12,189 nucleotides of DNA. It comes from an uncultured Collinsella sp. Its GTDB lineage: Bacteria > Actinomycetota > Coriobacteriia > Coriobacteriales > Coriobacteriaceae. The position numbers and the translations under genes are program-made. Where the stretch lies: assembly GCA_905199225.1 (NCBI GenBank), contig CAJKFS010000057.1:1-12189 (forward strand), in the 5' to 3' direction. Each line of letters starts with the position of its first letter. The stretch's first letter is position 1. Positions 7,724-12,189 of this stretch are shown here, one piece after another. The notes beneath the pieces were generated by a model. The model saw nothing but the letters and a program-made list of their open reading frames with translations. It did not search any database and was not told where the DNA came from.

Positions 7724-7743
7724 AGGGGTATTATCCCCTTTTT
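7724..7743 (+). terminator. Short terminator-like hairpin in the veg leader
   Basis: AGGGG (7724-7728) and CCCCT (7735-7739) form a 5-bp stem with a 6-base loop, followed at once by a run of T (to 7743). It lies after the predicted promoter and 27 bases before the veg start. It could therefore be an attenuator for veg-ispE or a weak terminator for the dtd transcript. The stem is short, so the call is tentative. Confidence 0.35.
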
Positions 7744-7770
7744 GAATTGCACCTTCTGGAGGCCCTGTTC

Positions 7771-8067
7771 ATGGAAGAGATGGAAGTCAATCACGTCGAC
7801 GACATCCACGAGAAGCTGACCGATATGGTGGGCGATCGCGTTAAGGTGAAGGCCAACATGGGCCGCACCCGCGTCGTCGAGCGCATGGGCACCATCAAGA
7901 GCGTCCATCCGGCAGTCTTTATCGTCGAGGTCGACGAGCGCCGTGGCCGCAAGTCGCGTCAGTCCTACCAGTATATTGATGTTCTCACCGGCCAGGTCGA
8001 GCTGTTCGACCCCGAGAGCGGCGAGCACATTTTTACCCCGCTCGGCAATCAGCTCGAGGAGCACTAG
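7771..8067 (+). CDS. veg: Veg family protein
   Basis: A small protein of 98 residues that matches the Veg family of Firmicutes and relatives over most of its length: DIHEKLTDMVGDRVKVKANMG, then RTRVVERMGTIKSVHPAVFIVEV, then QSYQYIDVLTGQVELF. In Bacillus subtilis Veg is reported to stimulate biofilm matrix gene expression; its biochemical activity is not settled. The protein has no membrane segment or signal peptide. The start at 7771 has GGAGG 8 bases upstream. An in-frame ATG at 7747 lacks a ribosome site. It is followed 2 bases later by ispE, the same neighbour as in Bacillus (veg-sspF-ispE), which supports the call. Confidence 0.9.
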   Translation: MEEMEVNHVDDIHEKLTDMVGDRVKVKANMGRTRVVERMGTIKSVHPAVFIVEVDERRGRKSRQSYQYIDVLTGQVELFDPESGEHIFTPLGNQLEEH

Positions 8068-8069
8068 CG

Positions 8070-8966
8070 GTGACCGATTGGTCCCTGACCCTTTCCGCGC
8101 CGGCAAAGATCAACCTCTATCTGGGGGTTCATACCGAGCGTGACGACCGCGGCTACCATAAGGTCGATTCCCTGATGGCAGCCGTCGGTCTTGTCGATAC
8201 CGTGACGGTTACGCCGGCACAGGCGCTGACCGTCCAGGCGATTCCGACATCCGACTTTCCCATGCAAAAGAATACGGCGTATCGTGCGGCCGCTGCTATG
8301 GCCGAGCATTATGGTCGCGAAGCCAATGTCTGCATCACGATCGAGAAGCGCATCCCGTTGTGTGCCGGCCTGGGCGGTCCTTCGACGGATGCCGCGGCGG
8401 TCATTGTTGCCTTGGCAGAGCTGTGGGGTATCGACCGCATCGATCCCGCGCTGGACAACATCGCGCGCGGCATTGGTGCCGACGTTCCCTTCTTTTTGCA
8501 TGCCAGCCCTGCATTTTACGTGGGTGGGGGAGACGTGCTGGCAACCGAGTACCCCGCACTTCCCGCGACGCCCGTCGTGCTGGTCAAGCCGCGTGAGGCA
8601 AGCGTTTCAACAATTGAAGCCTATCGACGTTTTGACGAGACCCCAGCGCCTGCGGACAAGCCCGGAGCGATCGCATCTGCCCTTCGCTCGGGAGACGCAG
8701 AGGCGGCCTACGCGCTCGTCCACAACAACCTGGGTGTCATTTCCGCGCAGATGGAGCCGCGGATTCAAACGGTGCTCGACTGGCTTCGTTCACAGGACGG
8801 TACCATTACCGCAAACGTGTGCGGTTCGGGTGCCTGCTCGTTTGCTCTCTGCGATACTGCCGCCACGGCAGTCAATCTTGCGGCAGCCGCTCAACAAAAC
8901 GGCTGGTGGGCTTATGCAACGGAGCTCGTTTCCGACACGGTTCGCATTGAAGCGCCAAAGAAGTAA
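8070..8966 (+). CDS. ispE: 4-diphosphocytidyl-2-C-methyl-D-erythritol kinase
   Basis: Phosphorylates CDP-methylerythritol, the fourth step of the non-mevalonate (MEP) isoprenoid pathway, in the cytoplasm. A GHMP kinase of 298 residues. The N-terminal APAKINLYLGV carries K13, GLGGPSTDAA (100-109) is the ATP phosphate loop, GADVPFF contains the probable catalytic aspartate D138, and GSGACSFAL is the C-terminal GHMP motif. Proline at 104 replaces the usual glycine of GLGGGSSDAA. The start is GTG at 8070, with GAGGAG at the end of veg as ribosome site, so translation is probably coupled to veg. The pathway leads to undecaprenyl phosphate, linking it to wall synthesis. Confidence 0.95.
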   Translation: MTDWSLTLSAPAKINLYLGVHTERDDRGYHKVDSLMAAVGLVDTVTVTPAQALTVQAIPTSDFPMQKNTAYRAAAAMAEHYGREANVCITIEKRIPLCAGLGGPSTDAAAVIVALAELWGIDRIDPALDNIARGIGADVPFFLHASPAFYVGGGDVLATEYPALPATPVVLVKPREASVSTIEAYRRFDETPAPADKPGAIASALRSGDAEAAYALVHNNLGVISAQMEPRIQTVLDWLRSQDGTITANVCGSGACSFALCDTAATAVNLAAAAQQNGWWAYATELVSDTVRIEAPKK

Positions 8967-8974
8967 AAATTTCT

Positions 8975-9004
8975 CTGGCACACGACGGAAATCTTTGTTA
9001 CTAT
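8975..9004 (+). promoter_or_regulatory. Probable promoter of tRNA-Pro
   Basis: CTGGCA (8975-8980) and TACTAT (8999-9004) are 18 bases apart, each matching four of six consensus positions. The start would be near 9011, just ahead of the tRNA 5' end at 9016. A second overlapping -10 reading, TATAGT (9002-9007), has no matching -35. Confidence 0.5.
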
Positions 9005-9015
9005 AGTCGAGCTAA

Positions 9016-9092
9016 CGGGTTGTGGCTCAGTTTGGTAGAGCACTGCGTTCGGGACGCAGGGGTCGCTGGTTCAAATCCAGTCAACCCGACCA
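9016..9092 (+). tRNA. tRNA-Pro (anticodon CGG)
   Basis: A complete cloverleaf. Acceptor stem CGGGTTG (9016-9022) pairs with CAACCCG (9082-9088), discriminator A, and encoded CCA (9090-9092). D arm GCTC/GAGC has the GG pair in the loop. Anticodon stem CTGCG/CGCAG encloses loop TTCGGGA with anticodon CGG at 9050-9052, reading CCG. T arm GCTGG/CCAGT with loop TTCAAAT has one G-U pair. The anticodon arm with CGG and G37 is typical of bacterial tRNA-Pro. The gene is a single transcription unit, with a promoter upstream and a strong terminator 11 bases downstream. Confidence 0.97.
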
Positions 9093-9102
9093 GAGCATGA
9101 GG

Positions 9103-9131
9103 AGGGACCGCTTCTTGCGGTCCCTTTTTTT
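9103..9131 (+). terminator. Rho-independent terminator after tRNA-Pro
   Basis: AGGGACCGC (9103-9111) and GCGGTCCCT (9117-9125) form a perfect 9-bp stem with loop TTCTT, followed by a run of seven T (9125-9131). A textbook intrinsic terminator for the tRNA transcript. Confidence 0.93.
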
Positions 9132-9139
9132 AGCTATTG

Positions 9140-9168
9140 TTGTGATACCGCGATACCCGCGGTATACT
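9140..9168 (+). promoter_or_regulatory. tatA promoter with operator-like inverted repeat in the spacer
   Basis: TTGTGA (9140-9145) and TATACT (9163-9168) are exactly 17 bases apart, a strong sigma-70-type promoter directly after the tRNA terminator. A perfect 8-bp inverted repeat, ATACCGCG (9145-9152) and CGCGGTAT (9158-9165) with a 5-base gap, spans the spacer from the last base of the -35 into the -10. That geometry suits a dimeric repressor or a spacer-binding activator. Regulation is inferred only. Confidence 0.75.
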
Positions 9169-9204
9169 CATTCGAGCTTGTCTCGCTGTATTGTGGAGGT
9201 CTAC

Positions 9205-9480
9205 ATGTTTGGACTGAGGGCTCCTGAGCTCATCATTATTCTCGTTGTTGTCCTGATTATCTTTGGGCCCAAGAACCTGCCGAAGCTCGGTAAGTCCCTC
9301 GGCTCTACCGTCAAGAATATCCGCGAGGGTATGGAGGGCGACGATAAGGGCGAAACCAAGCAGGCCGAGGAGGTTGTGGTCGAGGAGTCCAAGGAGGACA
9401 AGGAGATCGCAGAGCTCGAGGCCAAGCTCGCTGCTGCCAAGCAAAAGAAGGCAGAGGACAGCGACGCGGACGCAGAGTAG
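9205..9480 (+). CDS. tatA: Sec-independent protein translocase subunit TatA
   Basis: A 91-residue TatA/E family protein that forms the oligomeric part of the twin-arginine pathway, which exports folded proteins. A short N-terminal region, MFGLRAPE, leads into a hydrophobic segment (about 8-20, IIILVVVLIIF). The conserved FGPKNLPKLGKSLG hinge and amphipathic helix follow, then a charged, Glu/Lys-rich tail (about 45-91) of low complexity. The start at 9205 has GGAGG upstream. The frame stays open back to 9022, but that would run through the tRNA gene. No tatC or tatB is adjacent in this window. The gene has its own promoter and a terminator downstream. Confidence 0.93.
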   Translation: MFGLRAPELIIILVVVLIIFGPKNLPKLGKSLGSTVKNIREGMEGDDKGETKQAEEVVVEESKEDKEIAELEAKLAAAKQKKAEDSDADAE

Positions 9481-9505
9481 TCCCATCCCTTTGGGGTGAG
9501 CACCT

Positions 9506-9545
9506 GACCGGCTTGCCCGCAGGCTAGCCGGTCTTTTTCGTTTTT
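9506..9545 (+). terminator. Rho-independent terminator after tatA
   Basis: GACCGGCT (9506-9513) pairs perfectly with AGCCGGTC (9526-9533) across a 12-base loop, followed by TTTTTCGTTTTT. It closes the tatA unit 25 bases after its stop codon. A smaller CATCCC/GGGGTG hairpin lies just upstream (9484-9498). Confidence 0.88.
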
Positions 9546-9587
9546 GTTGACAGTTGATCGTTACATCATAGTTGGGGAGATATCCGT

Positions 9588-10058
9588 ATGGACGCAAGCC
9601 AGATCGTACTGACCGCTGAGGGCCGCCAGAAGCTCGTCGAGGAGCTCGCTTGGCGTGAGGGCGATTACGCCAAAGAGATCGTCGAGGACATCAAGGAAGC
9701 CCGCGCGTTCGGCGACCTTTCGGAGAACTCCGAGTACGATGCCGCCAAGGACAAGCAGGCCCAGAACGCCGCTCGTATCGCCGAGATCCAGGCCATCCTC
9801 GCCAACGCTCAGATCGCTGCCAGCACGGGCGACCTGACCGTCTCCATTGGCTCGACTGTTACCCTGGTCGACCCCAACGGTGAGCTTATCGAGGTCACGC
9901 TTGTCGGTACCACCGAGACCAACTCGCTCGAGCACAAGATCTCCAACGAGTCTCCGGTCGGTCACGCCATCATCGGTCACGGCGAGGGCGATTCCGTCGA
10001 GGTCGTTACGCCTTCCGGCAAGACTCGCGTCTACACCATCGCCAAGATCGCACGCTAG
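9588..10058 (+). CDS. greA: Transcription elongation factor GreA
   Basis: Binds the secondary channel of RNA polymerase and stimulates cleavage of backtracked transcripts. It has 156 residues, the normal length (about 158). An N-terminal coiled coil (about 10-75) carries the acidic tip GDLSENSEYDAAK, with D43 and E46 as the functional pair. The C-terminal FKBP-like domain includes LVGTTETN, the SNESPVGHAIIGH segment (GreA rather than GreB type) and GDSVEV. GGGGAGA lies 7 bases before the ATG. A TTGACA lies at 9547-9552 behind the tatA terminator and may be a -35 box, but no convincing -10 matches it. The gene ends 79 bases before lysS, the same greA-lysS order as in several Firmicutes (from memory). 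Confidence 0.96.
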   Translation: MDASQIVLTAEGRQKLVEELAWREGDYAKEIVEDIKEARAFGDLSENSEYDAAKDKQAQNAARIAEIQAILANAQIAASTGDLTVSIGSTVTLVDPNGELIEVTLVGTTETNSLEHKISNESPVGHAIIGHGEGDSVEVVTPSGKTRVYTIAKIAR

Positions 10059-10062
10059 ACCA

Positions 10063-10119
10063 CGGTCCCGCGTAAAGGTATGTTTTCGCTCCCTGGGACC
10101 GAATCCTGGGGAGCGTTTT
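10063..10119 (+). terminator. greA-lysS terminator with a competing upstream pairing
   Basis: CGCTCCCTGGGA (10087-10098) and TCCTGGGGAGCG (10104-10115) form a 12-bp stem (two G-U pairs) with loop CCGAA, followed by TTTT. This looks like an intrinsic terminator of greA with a short T-run. CGGTCCC (10063-10069) can instead pair with GGGACCG (10095-10101), which would disrupt the inner terminator stem. The lysS ribosome site follows at once, so the element may work as an attenuator. The structure is seen; the control function is inferred. Confidence 0.65.
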
Positions 10120-10137
10120 AGTTTGAGGAGCTAACTT

Positions 10138-12102
10138 ATGGCAGAGAACCAGAACGCCGCCGATCAGGCATCGACGCTCAACGACGAGCGCGCCACCCGC
10201 CTGGCCAAGCGCGCCGCCCTGTTCGAGGCGGGCCAGAACCCCTATCCCGAGCACTCTGAGCTTGAGGACTACGTCGCCGATATCGAGGCTAAGTACGCCG
10301 AGCTTGCCGATGGCGAGGACACCGAGGACGTCGTGAAGATCGCCGGCCGCGTGGTCGCCAAGCGCGGTCAGGGCAAGATCATGTTCATCGTCGTGCGCGA
10401 TGCGACTGCCGAGATTCAGCTGTTCTGCCGCATCAACGACATGGACGAGGCTGCCTGGAATACGCTCAAGGCCCTCGACCTGGGCGATATCCTGGGCGTG
10501 ACCGGCGTAGTCGTGCGCACTCAGCGCGGCCAGCTCTCTGTCGCCCCCAAGAGCGCGACCCTGCTCTCCAAGGCCGTTCGCCCGCTGCCCGAGAAGTTCC
10601 ACGGCCTCTCCGACAAGGAGACCCGTTATCGTCAGCGTTACGTCGACCTCATTGCTAACGACGACGTTCGCGAGACCTTCCGCAAGCGCTCGCAGATCCT
10701 CTCCACGTTCCGCCGCTTTATGGAGTCCGATGGCTACATGGAGGTTGAGACTCCTATCCTGCAGACCATCCAGGGCGGAGCTACTGCCAAGCCGTTCATC
10801 ACGCACTTCAACGCTCTCGATCAGGAGTGCTACCTGCGTATCGCCACCGAGCTGCACCTCAAGCGCTGCATCGTCGGCGGCTTTGAGCGCGTGTTCGAAA
10901 TCGGTCGTATCTTCCGCAACGAGGGCATGGACCTTACCCACAACCCCGAGTTCACCACGATGGAGGCCTACCGTGCCTTCTCCGACCTCGAGGGCATGAA
11001 GGCGCTCGCCCAGGGTGTCATTAAGGCGGCTAACAAAGCCATCGGCAACCCCGAGGTCATCGAGTACCAGGGCCAGACCATCGACCTTTCTGGTGAGTGG
11101 GCCAGCCGTCCCATGACCGACATCGTCTCCGACGTGCTCGGCAAGCAGGTCACCATTGACACGCCGGTCGAGGAGCTTGCTGCCGCCGCGCGCGAGAAGG
11201 GCCTGGAGATTAAGCCCGAGTGGACCACCGGCAAGATTATCGCCGAGATTTACGATGAGCTGGGCGAGGACACCATCGTCAACCCCACGTTCGTGTGCGA
11301 TTACCCCATCGAGGTCAGCCCGCTTGCCAAGCGTTTTGAGGACGACCCGCGTTTGACCCACCGCTTTGAGCTGGTCATCGCCGGCCACGAGTACGCCAAC
11401 GCATTCTCCGAGCTCAACGACCCGGTCGACCAGGCCGAGCGCTTTGCCGCCCAGATGGCCGAGAAGGCCGGCGGCGACGATGAGGCCATGGAGTATGACG
11501 AGGACTACGTGCGCGCCCTCGAGTACGGTATGCCTCCCGCGGGCGGCATTGGCATCGGCATCGACCGCGTGGTCATGCTGCTCACCAACCAGGCTTCCAT
11601 CCGCGACGTGCTGCTGTTCCCGCACATGAAGCCCGAGAAGGGTTTCCAGTCCGGTGCCGCTGCCGCCAAGGCTGCCGAGGCCGGCAACGCCGCGAGCCCG
11701 TTCGTTGAGTCGCTTAAGCCCACGCTCGATTACTCCAAGATCGCCGTTGAGCCGCTGTTTGAGGAGTTCGTCGACTTTGATACCTTCTCCAAGAGCGACT
11801 TCCGCGCTGTGAAGGTCAAGGCATGCGAGGCCGTCAAGAAGTCCAAGAAGCTGCTGAACTTTACGCTCGACGACGGCACCGGCACCGACCGCACCATCCT
11901 CTCCGGTATTCACGAGTACTACGAGCCCGAGGACCTGGTCGGTAAGACCCTGCTCGCCATCACCAATCTGCCTCCGCGCAAGATGATGGGCATCCCCAGC
12001 TGCGGCATGCTGATCAGCGCTGTCCACGAGGAGGATGGTGAGGAGCGCCTCAACCTGATCCAGCTCGACGCCTCCATCCCCGCCGGCGCAAAGATGTACT
12101 AG
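10138..12102 (+). CDS. lysS: Class II lysyl-tRNA synthetase with C-terminal EMAP-II/Trbp111-type tRNA-binding domain
   Basis: Charges tRNA-Lys with lysine. Residues 1-503 are a complete class II LysRS. The anticodon-binding OB domain (about 60-150) contains VKIAGRVVAKRGQGKIMFIVVRD. Motif 2 includes FRNEGMDLTHNPEFT (R260), and motif 3 is GGIGIGIDR (469-477), followed by LLFPHMKPEKGF. An Ala-rich linker (about 504-535) leads to an extra domain (about 537-654) like the C-terminal domain of bacterial MetRS and Trbp111: FVDFDTFSKSDFRAVKVKA, then LSGIHEYYEPEDLVGK, NLPPRKMMGIPSCGMLISA and IPAGAKMY. At 654 residues it is about 150 longer than a standard LysRS. GAGGAG lies 7 bases before the ATG. The extra domain probably raises tRNA affinity, as it does in MetRS. 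Confidence 0.95.
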   Translation: MAENQNAADQASTLNDERATRLAKRAALFEAGQNPYPEHSELEDYVADIEAKYAELADGEDTEDVVKIAGRVVAKRGQGKIMFIVVRDATAEIQLFCRINDMDEAAWNTLKALDLGDILGVTGVVVRTQRGQLSVAPKSATLLSKAVRPLPEKFHGLSDKETRYRQRYVDLIANDDVRETFRKRSQILSTFRRFMESDGYMEVETPILQTIQGGATAKPFITHFNALDQECYLRIATELHLKRCIVGGFERVFEIGRIFRNEGMDLTHNPEFTTMEAYRAFSDLEGMKALAQGVIKAANKAIGNPEVIEYQGQTIDLSGEWASRPMTDIVSDVLGKQVTIDTPVEELAAAAREKGLEIKPEWTTGKIIAEIYDELGEDTIVNPTFVCDYPIEVSPLAKRFEDDPRLTHRFELVIAGHEYANAFSELNDPVDQAERFAAQMAEKAGGDDEAMEYDEDYVRALEYGMPPAGGIGIGIDRVVMLLTNQASIRDVLLFPHMKPEKGFQSGAAAAKAAEAGNAASPFVESLKPTLDYSKIAVEPLFEEFVDFDTFSKSDFRAVKVKACEAVKKSKKLLNFTLDDGTGTDRTILSGIHEYYEPEDLVGKTLLAITNLPPRKMMGIPSCGMLISAVHEEDGEERLNLIQLDASIPAGAKMY

Positions 12103-12104
12103 GG

Positions 12105-12134
12105 GGTTACGGCGTTTTACCAAACGCCGTAACC
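12105..12134. terminator. Perfect 13-bp hairpin after lysS, without a T-run
   Basis: GGTTACGGCGTTT (12105-12117) and AAACGCCGTAACC (12122-12134) pair perfectly across loop TACC, 2 bases after the lysS stop. No T-run follows on either strand, so it is not a classic intrinsic terminator. It may still end or protect the lysS transcript. The last 55 bases (12135-12189) show no gene, only a GACAA/TTGTC palindrome at about 12160-12170. Confidence 0.55.
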
Positions 12135-12189
12135 GCTCGACGCTGCGCGCCGCCCAGAGCGACAATTTGTCATTCAAAAGGCAAGGCAT

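Noticed and set aside
9016..9092. tRNA-Pro as an integration (att) site for a mobile element
   Set aside because: No integrase, no repeated tRNA 3' end and no foreign-looking DNA next to it.
9022..9204. Upstream extension of the tatA frame
   Set aside because: It would translate through the tRNA-Pro gene, its terminator and the tatA promoter. The ATG at 9205 has a good ribosome site and a normal TatA N-terminus.
9104..10101. GGGACCG/CGGTCCC recurring at 7652, 9104, 9118, 10063 and 10095 as a repeat family
   Set aside because: Most copies are halves of terminator stems with different flanks, so a shared origin is not supported.
10087..10115. T-box riboswitch before lysS, suggested by TGGGACCG resembling the T-box core TGGNACCG
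   Set aside because: Only about 80 bases separate greA and lysS. There is no room for a Stem I with a specifier codon, and the rest of the T-box core is missing.
10006..12189. A 727-codon open frame on the minus strand opposite lysS
   Set aside because: It is a shadow of lysS caused by high-GC codon bias. It has no ribosome site or recognisable domain, and lysS is beyond doubt.

Overview
The window looks like a chromosomal housekeeping region of a high-GC Gram-positive bacterium, most likely a coriobacterium (Collinsella-like Actinomycetota). This placement is inferred from high GC content with clear Shine-Dalgarno sites, a veg-ispE pair as in Firmicutes, a MurE-like ligase without the diaminopimelate motif, and a lysyl-tRNA synthetase with an extra C-terminal tRNA-binding domain. 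I could not run a database search, so the genus is a suggestion only. No mobile element, CRISPR array, phage gene or defence system is visible.

Layout, left to right. asnB (glutamine-dependent asparagine synthetase) runs leftwards from 1919. Every other gene runs rightwards. A 300-base divergent spacer separates asnB from a MurE-like ligase (2220-3737), which is followed by a HAD phosphatase (3772-4683) and murI (4737-5621). Next come rph, rdgB and dtd (5677-7640), closely spaced and probably co-transcribed with murI. A promoter at about 7674-7703 then serves veg and ispE, which are only 2 bases apart. After that come a tRNA-Pro(CGG) with its own promoter and a strong terminator, tatA with a very good promoter, greA, and lysS.

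By function, the genes cover cell-wall precursor synthesis (MurE-like ligase, MurI, possibly AsnB), isoprenoid precursor synthesis (IspE, feeding the lipid carrier for the wall), RNA processing and quality control (Rph, RdgB, Dtd, tRNA-Pro, LysRS), transcript elongation (GreA) and protein export (TatA).

The items most worth a second look are mainly in untranslated DNA. The asnB leader can fold into two exclusive hairpins, one of which hides the ribosome binding site. A perfect inverted repeat fills the tatA promoter spacer. A terminator with a competing upstream pairing lies between greA and lysS. A terminator-like hairpin sits in the veg leader, and a hairpin-forming, REP-like sequence follows rph. 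In the proteins, the MurE-like ligase has a DDPG specificity motif and LysRS carries an appended EMAP-II/Trbp111-type domain.
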